Assembly (NCBI GenBank): GCA_903892995.1
Contig: CAITKP010000092.1
Coordinates: 1-64,000, forward strand
From: an uncultured Campylobacterales bacterium
GTDB taxonomy: Bacteria; Campylobacterota; Campylobacteria; Campylobacterales; Sulfurimonadaceae
DNA: 64,000 nucleotides
Direction of reading: 5' to 3'
Made by a program: the position numbers and the translations under genes. The notes under the pieces are model-generated. The model was not told the DNA's origin. It was given only the letters and a program-made list of their open reading frames with translations, and did not search any database. Positions 1 to 9,437 of the stretch are shown here, piece by piece; within the stretch, counting starts at the first letter, position 1; each line of letters starts with the position of its first letter.

Positions 1-260
1 CCATTTTTTGCGATAAAAATAGTCGTTTGGTCCGAAGAGGTTTCACCATCTTTTACAGAAGAAATGCACTCTTCAAAGATTGAATCATCAAGAAGATAAT
101 TGATAATATTTTTATCAAAAAGTTCATCTTTGTTGTAACCAAGAAGATTTGAAAATGAGTTGTTGGCAAATCGTATATTACCAAGTGAATCCACGATGAT
201 AATAGGGTCAGGAAGGTAGTTTAAAACTTCTTGAACATTGAGTTTTGAAAAAAATTCCAT
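1..260 (-). CDS. PAS-domain signalling protein, N-terminal part (truncated by window edge)
   Basis: Reverse-strand reading from ATG at 260 gives MEFFSKLNVQEVLNYLPDPIIIVDSLGNIRFANNSFSNLLGYNKDELFDKNI..., a typical PAS sequence; open to the window edge. Confidence 0.8.
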   Translation of the reverse strand, partial: MEFFSKLNVQEVLNYLPDPIIIVDSLGNIRFANNSFSNLLGYNKDELFDKNIINYLLDDSIFEECISSVKDGETSSDQTTIFIAKN

Positions 261-367
261 CTACTTTTATCACTTTATTGTCACAATTTTATTACATTAT
301 AGGGAAAATGATACTACAATAATCGTTGTTTAATGCTTATAAGAAAATAAAATAAATATGGATAAAA

Positions 368-850
368 ATGGAATGTTTATGCGGATCGAAAAGAGATTTT
401 GAAGCGTGTTGTGGAGCGATTATAAAGGGAACTAAAGTTGCACAAACCCCAGAAGAGTTGATGCGTTCACGTTATAGTGCGTATGTTTTAGCTGATGGAG
501 ACTATCTTGTAAAAAGTGCTACAAAAGAGAACCGTTATGAGAGTGATATTGCACTGATCGAAGAGTTTTGTAAGAATGTTAAATGGTTGAAGCTTGAACT
601 CTTACATGTAAAGTGCCCTTTGGATGTAAGTGAAAATGGGTCTGATGGGATTGTAGAGTTTAAGGCTTATTATCTAGAAAACAGTGAAATTGTACTTCTT
701 CATGAAAGAAGCAGTTTTGTCAAAATTGATGGAGTTTGGGAGTATGACAAAGGTGTTTTTATCAACTCCAAAATCGAAAGAAATGAACCTTGCCCCTGTG
801 GTTCTGGCATAAAATATAAAAAATGCAAGAAGCACTTAATGGCGTATTAA
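368..850 (+). CDS. ychJ: YchJ family protein with N- and C-terminal SEC-C metal-binding motifs
   Basis: CLCGSKRDFEACCG at the N-terminus, RSRYSAYVLADGDYLVKS, C-terminal EPCPCGSGIKYKKCKKH. Confidence 0.85.
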   Translation: MECLCGSKRDFEACCGAIIKGTKVAQTPEELMRSRYSAYVLADGDYLVKSATKENRYESDIALIEEFCKNVKWLKLELLHVKCPLDVSENGSDGIVEFKAYYLENSEIVLLHERSSFVKIDGVWEYDKGVFINSKIERNEPCPCGSGIKYKKCKKHLMAY

Positions 851-892
851 TGAAGCTTTCGATAGAATCGCGATATTTAAATTGCCAATTTT

Positions 893-2533
893 TTGGCGAT
901 ACCAACAAGAGAGAAGAAGATGCTAAAAACGATTAATCTTACAAAAAGATTTGGGAACAGAATTTTATTTGAGAATATCAATATTAAACTTGACCGCCAT
1001 AAAAGATATGGTCTTATCGGTGCAAATGGTGCTGGAAAGACAACATTTTTAAATATTTTAAGCGGCGAAAACAAAGAGTACGAGGGCGATATCATCATCG
1101 GTTCTGGTTTAAAAGTCGGGATTTTGGGACAAAACCAGTTCGCGTATGAAAACTACACAATTATGGATGCCGTTTTATTTGGAAATAAACGCCTTTACGA
1201 TGCAGTAAAAGAGAAAGAAACGCTTTATGAAACAGGCGATTTTGAAGATGATGCGGTAAACAACCGTTTAGCAGAGTTGGAGATGATCTGTGTAGAAGAG
1301 GATCCAACTTATGAGTATGAGATTAACATTGCAAAAGTGCTTGAAAATGTTGGGATTCCCGCTGAAAACCATTACGAACTTATGTCAAGTTTGAAAAGTT
1401 CTGAAAAATTCAAAGTTTTACTTGCGCAGGTTCTTTTTCCAAAACCAGATATTTTGTTCCTCGATGAGCCTACCAACAACCTTGATATCGAGACTATCTC
1501 TTGGTTGGAAGATGAGTTACAACGCCATACTGGAACTTTAGTGGTGATCTCTCACGATAGACACTTCTTAAATGCAGTTGTTACGCATATTTTGGATGTG
1601 GATTATCAAAAAATCCGTGAGTTCACTGGAAACTATGATGAGTGGTATATCGCAGCAAATGTCATAGCAAAACAGATGGAAGCAGATAATGCAAAAAAAC
1701 TCAAAGAGAAAGAGGATTTAGAGGCTTTCGTTCGCCGTTTTAGCGCAAATGCTTCAAAAGCAAAACAAGCAACTTCACGTCAAAAACAGCTTGAAAAACT
1801 CAATATTGAAGATATCAAACCATCTTCACGCCGTGATCCAAGTATCGTATTTAAATCAAAACGCCAGATGGGAGATGAGGCTTTATTTGTAGATAATATC
1901 TCTCACTCTTATGGAGATTTGGAAGTTTTAAAAAATATGACACTTCGCATCGAACCAGGTGAAAAGATCGCACTTATCGGTGCCAATGGTGCTGGGAAAA
2001 CGACTTTATGTAAAATCATTATGGAAGAGATGAAGCCAACAAGCGGAACTGTTCAGTGGGGTGCAACGATTGAACAGAGCTATTTTCCACAAGATACAAC
2101 CGACCAGATCAAAGGCGATGGAACACTTTATGAGTGGCTTCGTGGATATGATCCAAAACGTGAGATTGCTGAAATACGCAACTGTTTGGGACGTATGCTA
2201 TTTTCTGGAGAGCAGCAAGAAAAATCAGTTGAAAAAATCTCAGGTGGGGAAAAACACCGTATGATGCTTTCAAAAATGATGCTAGAACAAGGAAACTTTT
2301 TAGTTTTAGATGAGCCAAGTAACCACCTTGACCTTGAGGCAATTGTAGCTTTGGGTGAGGGACTTTTCAACTTTGATGGAAACGTTGTCTGTGTCTCTCA
2401 TGACCGCGAGCTTCTTGATGCTTTTGCTAACCGTATTATTGAAATTATGCCTGGTGGTCAGTATATAGACTTCAAAGGTACATACGAAGAGTACGCAGAA
2501 GCAAAACATAATGGAACTTTAGAGTTTGCATAA
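893..2533 (+). CDS. ABC-F family ATP-binding protein (YbiT/EttA-like); real start probably ATG at 920
   Basis: Two Walker A motifs (GANGAGKTT), LSGGE-type signatures, LDEPTNNLD and LDEPSNHLD, no transmembrane segments. Confidence 0.93.
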   Translation: MAIPTREKKMLKTINLTKRFGNRILFENINIKLDRHKRYGLIGANGAGKTTFLNILSGENKEYEGDIIIGSGLKVGILGQNQFAYENYTIMDAVLFGNKRLYDAVKEKETLYETGDFEDDAVNNRLAELEMICVEEDPTYEYEINIAKVLENVGIPAENHYELMSSLKSSEKFKVLLAQVLFPKPDILFLDEPTNNLDIETISWLEDELQRHTGTLVVISHDRHFLNAVVTHILDVDYQKIREFTGNYDEWYIAANVIAKQMEADNAKKLKEKEDLEAFVRRFSANASKAKQATSRQKQLEKLNIEDIKPSSRRDPSIVFKSKRQMGDEALFVDNISHSYGDLEVLKNMTLRIEPGEKIALIGANGAGKTTLCKIIMEEMKPTSGTVQWGATIEQSYFPQDTTDQIKGDGTLYEWLRGYDPKREIAEIRNCLGRMLFSGEQQEKSVEKISGGEKHRMMLSKMMLEQGNFLVLDEPSNHLDLEAIVALGEGLFNFDGNVVCVSHDRELLDAFANRIIEIMPGGQYIDFKGTYEEYAEAKHNGTLEFA

Positions 2534-3357
2534 TGGAAAAAGAGTATAAAAACTTTTTAGGACTTGGGATCGCAGGAAATTTTGCCCTGCATCTCAAACA
2601 AGCTGGAGAACTCGAAGATTTTAAAGATATCATCACAGCTGATGAGGCCGCACCAAAGGGAGTCTTTCCTTTTTATATCCCAAATAATCCCACATTTTTA
2701 GGTACGTATCCACTTTCACATGACACTATTTTACTTCCCAAAGAAGAGGTAAATGTTCAAGCAGAACCCGAAGTCGGGCTTACATGTAAGCTCACTTACA
2801 AAGATGGAAAAATAGACTCAATCACTCCAACGCACTTTGGTGCTTACAACGATACCTCGCTAAGAAAAAATGCTCCTAAGATCAGCATCAAAAAAAATTG
2901 GGGAGAAAACTCAAAAGGGATCAGCTCTGGGCTTATTGAGATAGAGAGTTTTGCAGAGGGTTCAAATATCGACAATTACCGCATCTGCAGCTTTTTGCGT
3001 AGAGGCGGAAATGTATTTCGTTATGGCGAAGATGTCGCACTCACGGGATATAGCTATTTTCATGAAACACTTTTGGATTGGATCAAAAATCAGATCAATA
3101 CGCAAAAAGATTTTGGACCGCTTCAAGATGTTTTAGGGCTTATCAAAGAGGCATCCTATCCGCAGGAGATGCTCATTTCCATCGGTGCAACACGCTATAC
3201 TGAGTATGGAGAGCACACATTTTTACAAAGTGGCGATGAGGTGATCGTGGCTTTGTACGATAACAATCTTTACTGTAAAAACCCAATTTTTTCTAAAATA
3301 GTCGCAGGCGATTATGAGAATGAGGGAATGAGCGTTTTGTCTCAAAAGGTAGTTTAA
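2533..3357 (+). CDS. Conserved hypothetical protein (DUF5718-like)
   Basis: Full ORF overlapping the upstream stop; FYIPNNPTFLGTYPLSHDTILLP segment resembles this family from memory. Confidence 0.6.
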   Translation: MEKEYKNFLGLGIAGNFALHLKQAGELEDFKDIITADEAAPKGVFPFYIPNNPTFLGTYPLSHDTILLPKEEVNVQAEPEVGLTCKLTYKDGKIDSITPTHFGAYNDTSLRKNAPKISIKKNWGENSKGISSGLIEIESFAEGSNIDNYRICSFLRRGGNVFRYGEDVALTGYSYFHETLLDWIKNQINTQKDFGPLQDVLGLIKEASYPQEMLISIGATRYTEYGEHTFLQSGDEVIVALYDNNLYCKNPIFSKIVAGDYENEGMSVLSQKVV

Positions 3358-3359
3358 AA

Positions 3360-3698
3360 GTGTCTCGCGGAACAAAACTTGATCTCTTCATCGGTGCGGA
3401 AATAGAGCAGGGTTGGAGCGAAGTGCTTGAGCGCAGAAGCGAAGTGGCACAAAAGAACAAAGAGCCCTCAAAACATCTTTTAGTCTTTAAAAAAGAGAAA
3501 CGCCGAGGCAAGGTCGTGACCTTGGTGGGAGAGTTTTTCTTAGATAAAGAGTCTGCTTTTTCAACACTAAAAACACTCAAACAAAAACTCGCATGCGGCG
3601 GAGCTTTCAAAGATGGCTGGATGGAGTTCCAAGGCGAGCTCCAAGAGAAACTAAAAACCGCCCTCCAAGAGCTTGGATTTCGGTTTAAGTCGAAGTAG
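3360..3698 (+). CDS. Hypothetical protein
   Basis: ORF in operon spacing after 2533..3357. Confidence 0.5.
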   Translation: MSRGTKLDLFIGAEIEQGWSEVLERRSEVAQKNKEPSKHLLVFKKEKRRGKVVTLVGEFFLDKESAFSTLKTLKQKLACGGAFKDGWMEFQGELQEKLKTALQELGFRFKSK

Positions 3699-3719
3699 GT
3701 ATTATTTACCCAAAAAGAG

Positions 3720-4733
3720 TTATCTCGGCTGTTTAGTACAAGTATAATCTTGTACTAAACTACTTTTTTGATTAGAAAACATATCGTTTGTAATCTGTTC
3801 ACCCATAAGTGTAGATGGATGTACGGAATCTATCCAAAATTTTGCATCTGAATAATTTTCAGTTTTGTCATTAAAAAAGTCTTCAAATCCTCCAAAAATA
3901 CTACATAGCTCTTTTTTTACTCGAGGTATTTGTGCATAAAGTTGAGGATCAGTCTTGATTTTTTGCCAGTGAAGATATGACACAGGGGATAAAGAAATTA
4001 AAAGTTTAATATGATTTTCTTCACAGAGATGCTTTATTTCTTTAAGCATTTCAAGTCTTTGTGCACTGATTGTATAGTTTTTATATTCATGATCCCAGTA
4101 TGAATATAAAAGAGGATATGTCTTTTTTGTTTGAATAGCAGGAAAATTGACACCATCTTGTGAAAAATGTTTTTCAATTTTGCCTTTTATATTGTTATCT
4201 ACAACTATATAAGCATCCCAAAAAGCGTTATATGAATAGTAGTGTGTGGCGAAATAGATGAATGATGAATCTGATTGGGATACGGAGGAATTTTTATTAT
4301 TTACATACTGTTTTAGAGGAGATTTAAATAGTTCAGGTTCAGTTGGCATGTTTTTGTTGAGGGCAAAAAAATCAAGATGGATCCAGATTAATTTTGGTTT
4401 CTGAGTTTGAATTATATAACGAGTCATAGCCAAATAATCTTGAGGATTAGCAGTAAAGACCGAATAATTAAATGTTTTATAGCCAGTATATTTTTGCACA
4501 ATCTTTGGCTGAAGTTGCATACCACGGCTACTACCGAGTATGAATGCTTCATAGATGTTTTTATTGGCTTTAAGATATAAAAATTTATTTGTTCTATTAT
4601 CAAAGACACCTTTAGCTTTTAAATGAAGATAGTTATGAGAAAACTTATCATAAGGATCAATGATATAAAGAATAACACCTAAAATGGATGTTACAAGTAT
4701 TACAGTAAGAAAAAGTTTTGTAAAGTATTTCAT
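3720..4733 (-). CDS. SGNH/AlgX-like membrane-anchored protein, probable partner of the MBOAT acyltransferase
   Basis: N-terminal TM, ILGSSRGMQLQP (GxSR-type SGNH block I), WIDSVHPSTLMGEQI (D..H block); adjacent to AlgI-like gene. Confidence 0.65.
   Translation of the reverse strand: MKYFTKLFLTVILVTSILGVILYIIDPYDKFSHNYLHLKAKGVFDNRTNKFLYLKANKNIYEAFILGSSRGMQLQPKIVQKYTGYKTFNYSVFTANPQDYLAMTRYIIQTQKPKLIWIHLDFFALNKNMPTEPELFKSPLKQYVNNKNSSVSQSDSSFIYFATHYYSYNAFWDAYIVVDNNIKGKIEKHFSQDGVNFPAIQTKKTYPLLYSYWDHEYKNYTISAQRLEMLKEIKHLCEENHIKLLISLSPVSYLHWQKIKTDPQLYAQIPRVKKELCSIFGGFEDFFNDKTENYSDAKFWIDSVHPSTLMGEQITNDMFSNQKSSLVQDYTCTKQPR
3731..3770 (+). terminator. Rho-independent terminator of the 368-3698 gene run
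   Basis: Perfect 12-bp inverted repeat GTTTAGTACAAG-TATAAT-CTTGTACTAAAC followed by TACTTTTTT. Confidence 0.75.
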
Positions 4734-4743
4734 CTATTTTTTC

Positions 4744-6187
4744 CTAAAAGTTAAAATATAAAAATTCTGTATTATTATTGATGAAAAGAAAACTAGCTGT
4801 TAATAGTAAAGCAGTTAAGAGCCAAGATGGTTTTTTTATAGTGTTATTGTATTGAGTAGAATTCTTTTGAGTGAGAATAATGAGTGTAAAAAACATAAAT
4901 GTTAGAGTGTTTTGATTTAGATTTGAATTGACAAAGACATGCCCAAATGTTATTCCAATATTATGGAATAAATTGAAATTTAAACAATCGCACAGTGATA
5001 TTCCATGACCTCCAACCATCCCACCCAAAACCTTCAAAGCATCATCCCACTCTTTAGCCCTAAAAAACACCCAAGTGATGTTGATGAAGTTAAAAGTGAT
5101 AAACCAAGCTAGAAATGAGTTCATTTTAAAACCCATATCTTTCCATATACGGTGAATGACCATCGCCACACCATGCAAGGCTCCCCAAAGTACAAACATC
5201 CAAGAAGCCCCATGCCAAAGCCCGCCGATGAGAAAGACAGAAAAAAGATTAAAGTAGTTTCGATAAAAAGAGACCTGATTGCCTCCAAGTGGAATGTATA
5301 TATAATCTCTTAAAAACTTAGAAAGTGTAATATGCCATCTTCTCCAAAAATCTTGAATATCTTTTGCTTTATAGGGAGAGTTGAAGTTTGCAGGAAGCTT
5401 GATGTTGAGCATTAAACTCACCCCTATTGCCATATCTGTATAACCTGAAAAGTCAAAGTAGAGCTGAAAAGTATAGCTCAGACTCGTTGCCCATGCTTCT
5501 AAAAGATTTAAAGTTGTTGCTACATCAAATCCATTGTTTGCCCAAGTAGCAAAGGTATCTGCGATGACAACTTTTTTAAAAAGCCCGATGGAAAATAAAA
5601 ACAACCCTGCTGCTACATTTCTATAACGAACTGCCATATTCCAGCGTGAAGCAAATTGCGGCATCATATCCGCATGATGGATGATGGGACCTGCAAGTAG
5701 GTGAGGAAAGAAAGTTACAAATAAAGTATAGTTTAAAAAGTCAACTTCTTTGAACTTCCCCCCCCCCTTTATAAATATCCACTAAAAATGCTATCTGCGT
5801 GAAGGTAAAAAAGGAGATACCCAAAGGAAGTAGGAGATGTAAAAGTTCTACATGTAGACCTGTAGAGAGATTGAAGTTTGTTATAAAAAAGTCACTGTAT
5901 TTAAAGTAAGCAAGCAAAGCAACATTGGTAATGATACCAAATACTAAAACAGATTTCTTAGAAAACTTGCTCTCTTTGCTTAAAGCACTTCCCACTAAAA
6001 AGTTAAATAAAATACTCCCCAAAATAAGAGGAAGATAGATGATGTTCCAATAGCTGTAAAAAAAGAGTGAAGCAAAGACTAAAAATCCCTTCGCTGCAAC
6101 AGTGAGTCTTTTTGAATTGAGATAGAAATAGATAAAAAATGTCAGAGGTAAAAAAGCGAAGATAAATTCGTAGGAGTTGAAGAGCAA
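4744..6187 (-). pseudogene. MBOAT family O-acyltransferase (AlgI/DltB-like), split by a +1 frameshift at a G10 tract; probably phase-variable rather than decayed
   Basis: ORFs 5741..6187 (MLFNSYEFIFAFLPLTFFIYF...QIAFLVDIYKGGG) and 4744..5667 (MMPQFASRWN...IQDFWRRWHITLSKFLRDYIYIPLGGN...GLWHGASWMFVLWGALHG) are the two halves of one MBOAT protein. The break lies at poly-C/G 5758-5767. Confidence 0.85.
5758..5767. repeat. Homopolymer tract C10 (G10 on the coding strand), candidate slipped-strand contingency locus
   Basis: Read directly: ...gaactt cccccccccc tttata... Confidence 0.9.
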
Positions 6188-6236
6188 AGAAAACCTTTTT
6201 GAAATATGGAAGTAATTATAGAGAAATCTATATAAG

Positions 6237-6278
6237 AAAAAGATATCTCCTAAAAGGCTTAAAATTTAGGAGATATAG
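6237..6278 (-). terminator. Rho-independent terminator downstream of the MFS gene
   Basis: Perfect 12-bp inverted repeat ATATCTCCTAAA...TTTAGGAGATAT (6243-6254 / 6265-6276); on the minus strand it is followed by CTTTTTC. Confidence 0.75.
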
Positions 6279-6283
6279 AACTC

Positions 6284-7516
6284 TCAAGCTTCAATATAAT
6301 CTAAATCCTTATGAAAGGTGTCGTGGGTTAGTGTGAGGGCTATGAGCGCTAGGGTAAATATGACAACACCGACAACGATTCCCGCATTTAAAATCCCCAT
6401 ACTCCCTTTTAAATAGATAAAAGAGGAAGTGATAGGCACAACAGAACCTCTTACAAAGTTTGGCACTGTTGTTGCGACTGTTGCTCGGATATTGGTTCCA
6501 AACTGCTCTGCGGCCATAGTGATAAAAAGTGCCCAGTACCCACAAAAGACACCAAGAAAAAAGATGGCACTATAAAACTCATTGGCACTTGCTCCTTGTA
6601 AAGTATAGTAATAAACCACACTCAAAAGTGAAGCGAGTATAAAAACAAAAAACGCTTTTTTACGGCTTTGCATCATCTGTGAAAGATAACCGCTTCCAAG
6701 ATCGCCGATGGCAAGTCCAATATAGCAGTACATCAAAGCCTCTCCAGCTGTAACCTTTTCTGAAATCTCTAAAGCTTTGGCAAACTCAGGGGAGAACATC
6801 ACTAAAATGCTCACGACATACCAAAGAGGAACACCAATTGCGATTGCTTTGATATATTTTATAAAGAGCGCTTTGTGAGTAAAGAGAGCAAAAAAATCTC
6901 CTCTTTTGACATCATCGCTCACATGGTGTTTGAACATGCCAGATTCTGAGACTTTGAGTCGAAGCACTAAAAGTGCAAACCCTAAAACCGCTCCAAAAAT
7001 ATAAGCGCTTCTCCATGTAAAGTGTTGTGATACGAGATTTGCAGCGACTACACCCAAAACTCCAAAACTTGCAATCGCCATAATGCCATAACCACGAAGA
7101 TTTTTTGGCAATATCTCAGCGACTAAAGTAACTCCAGCACCCAACTCGCCAGCCAAACCGATACCTGCAATAAAGCGAAGCAGGGCGTATTGTTCGATAT
7201 TTGTTACAAAAGCATTTAAAAGATTTGCAAGCGAATAGAGAATGATCGATGCAAATAAAACAGATAGCCTTCCGCGCTTATCTCCTAAAATACCCCATAA
7301 AATCCCGCCTAAAAGCATCCCGCCCATTTGCATATTTAAAATGATAGAACCCCAAGATGTGATCTCATCTCCGCTGAGTCCAAGTTCTTGAAGGCTTGTG
7401 ACTCTCACGACACCAAAAATGATAAGATCATAGATATCTACAAAATAGCCCATCGCAATGACGATGACGGGCAAGATTAAAACTTGTTTGATAGTAGAAA
7501 GTGAAGAAAGACTCAA
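6284..7516 (-). CDS. MFS transporter (metabolite:H+ symporter type)
   Basis: 12-TM-like hydrophobic pattern; MGGMLLGGILWGILGDKRGRLSVLF (MFS loop 2-3 motif). Confidence 0.85.
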   Translation of the reverse strand: MSLSSLSTIKQVLILPVIVIAMGYFVDIYDLIIFGVVRVTSLQELGLSGDEITSWGSIILNMQMGGMLLGGILWGILGDKRGRLSVLFASIILYSLANLLNAFVTNIEQYALLRFIAGIGLAGELGAGVTLVAEILPKNLRGYGIMAIASFGVLGVVAANLVSQHFTWRSAYIFGAVLGFALLVLRLKVSESGMFKHHVSDDVKRGDFFALFTHKALFIKYIKAIAIGVPLWYVVSILVMFSPEFAKALEISEKVTAGEALMYCYIGLAIGDLGSGYLSQMMQSRKKAFFVFILASLLSVVYYYTLQGASANEFYSAIFFLGVFCGYWALFITMAAEQFGTNIRATVATTVPNFVRGSVVPITSSFIYLKGSMGILNAGIVVGVVIFTLALIALTLTHDTFHKDLDYIEA

Positions 7517-7692
7517 AAAAAATCCTTTGATGATAAAGTGAGTGAAAATAAAAATTTTACGATTATAACCATTTGGAAGTAAAAGTAAAATATTGGCTTA
7601 CATGTAAGGGTGTTTATATCTGTTCTATGGATAGAATGTGTTACTATTGCAGTGATTTACGGGAGTAAATAGTTAGATGAAAGGGTCAAAAA

Positions 7693-9057
7693 ATGAGAGA
7701 TATATTTAGAAAAAAAGATTTGACTAAACAAAATGGAGAGTTTCATAGAAGTTTAGGTCTTTTAGATGTGACATTTATTGGAGTCGGCGCGGTTATTGGT
7801 GCGGGAATCTTTGTTATTACAGGTCAAGCTGCAGCGACAATGGCAGGACCTGCGATTGTACTTTCATTTTTGCTTGGTGCTGTGATGGTGGGTATCACTG
7901 CTCTTATCTATGCAGAACTTAGCTCTGCGTATCCAGTGACTGGAAGTGCATATAGTTTTACATTCGCTTCTTTGGGCGAGATCTTTGCTTGGTTTGTAGG
8001 CTGGAATCTTTTGCTTGAGTATGGGGTCTCAACCGCAGCCGTTGCAACGGGATGGTCTGGGTATTTGAGACGCTTTTTAGAAGAGAGTATTGGTGTTAGC
8101 ATTCCAAAAGCACTCAGCGGTGCTTATGATCCCGTCGCTGGAACCTATATCGATATTAGTGCATTTGGTATTATTTTAGTCATATTTTTTCTTCTTGCTA
8201 TTGGTATCAAGGAGAGTGCACGGGTGAATACTACTATTGTTTTTATAAAACTTGCTGTGCTTATTACATTTGTTGTTTATGGATTGCCGCATATAAATTT
8301 TGACAATCTTTCAAATTTTATGCCTTTTGGTTGGAGCGGTGTTTGGCATGGAGCTTCGTTGATTATATTTGCTTATTTGGGATTTGATGCGATTAGTACA
8401 GTGGCAGAGGAGACAAAAAATCCAACAAAAAATATCCCAATGGGTCTTATCTTGTCTTTGGCACTTAGTGTTGTATTTTTTATATTAGTGAGTTTTACTT
8501 TAACAGCGATCGTACCATATCAAGAGCTCAATGTTCCAGATGCACTCGCTTTTGCGCTGTATAAAGTTAACGAGCCTTTTGCTGCAAATATCATCGCTCT
8601 TGGCGCTGTTATTACTATTACAACTGTAATGCTTGTTATGGGAATTGGGTTTACTCGTATTTTATTTGCTCTTTCAAGAGATGGTTTGCTTCCAAAACAG
8701 TTAAGTACAATCCATCCAAAATATAACACTCCCTTTAAAACAACACTTCTTAGTGGGGCATTGCTTAGCGTTATGGCTGGGCTTGTTCCTTTGAAAGTTC
8801 TTGCAGAACTTGTAAATATTGGAACTCTTTTTGCCTATTTGATGGTTACAATTGCCATAATCGTGTTACGTTCTAAAAGTGATATACAAGCATCATTTCG
8901 TGTTCCTGCATTTAAAATATTTATACCATTAAATATTCTTTTGATTATTTTTATTATTGCAGGATTGCCTTTTGAGACATGGGTACGTTTTATCGGTTGG
9001 TCATTTATTGGTTTTATTGTTTATTGGTATTATGCAAAAGTTTCAAAGAGGGCTTAA
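7693..9057 (+). CDS. APC superfamily amino acid permease
   Basis: VGAVIGAGIFVITGQAAATMAGPAIVLSF near the N-terminus; 12-TM pattern; AYLGFDAISTVAEETKNPTKNIP. Confidence 0.9.
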   Translation: MRDIFRKKDLTKQNGEFHRSLGLLDVTFIGVGAVIGAGIFVITGQAAATMAGPAIVLSFLLGAVMVGITALIYAELSSAYPVTGSAYSFTFASLGEIFAWFVGWNLLLEYGVSTAAVATGWSGYLRRFLEESIGVSIPKALSGAYDPVAGTYIDISAFGIILVIFFLLAIGIKESARVNTTIVFIKLAVLITFVVYGLPHINFDNLSNFMPFGWSGVWHGASLIIFAYLGFDAISTVAEETKNPTKNIPMGLILSLALSVVFFILVSFTLTAIVPYQELNVPDALAFALYKVNEPFAANIIALGAVITITTVMLVMGIGFTRILFALSRDGLLPKQLSTIHPKYNTPFKTTLLSGALLSVMAGLVPLKVLAELVNIGTLFAYLMVTIAIIVLRSKSDIQASFRVPAFKIFIPLNILLIIFIIAGLPFETWVRFIGWSFIGFIVYWYYAKVSKRA

Positions 9058-9434
9058 AGTGAAGTGTTAAACCCTTTTAAACTGTTTTGCAGTTTGACAT
9101 AAAAGGGTTCAAACGCTGGAAGATCAAGCGAAGCAACTCGTAGTTTTTCTCCCCACATTGGGTTTGGAAAGTGGCTGTCGTTTTCATATCTTGCCATTAC
9201 ATGTAAGTGAACACGAGGAAGCATATTCGCAAAAGATGCCATATTTATTTTGTGAGGTTGGAAGTAGTTTATCATCTCAAACTCTACGATATCATAGAGT
9301 TCAAAAAGTTTGAGTCGAAGCGGCTTTGGAAGGTCGCTGAGCTCTTTGTAGGGGTTTTGTGTAAAGATCTTAAGCCAAGGAATCTCACTTTTTTCTATCT
9401 CTATAAAAAAGTGTTCATCCTCGTAGATTTTCAT
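9054..9434 (-). CDS. HIT family protein
   Basis: HLHVMARYENDSHFPNPMW plus upstream histidine-triad-like context. Confidence 0.7.
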   Translation of the reverse strand: MKIYEDEHFFIEIEKSEIPWLKIFTQNPYKELSDLPKPLRLKLFELYDIVEFEMINYFQPHKINMASFANMLPRVHLHVMARYENDSHFPNPMWGEKLRVASLDLPAFEPFYVKLQNSLKGFNTSL

Positions 9435-9437
9435 AGC

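Noticed and set aside
4424-4609. 61-aa minus ORF within the SGNH-like gene
   Set aside because: Alternative-frame shadow ORF without support.
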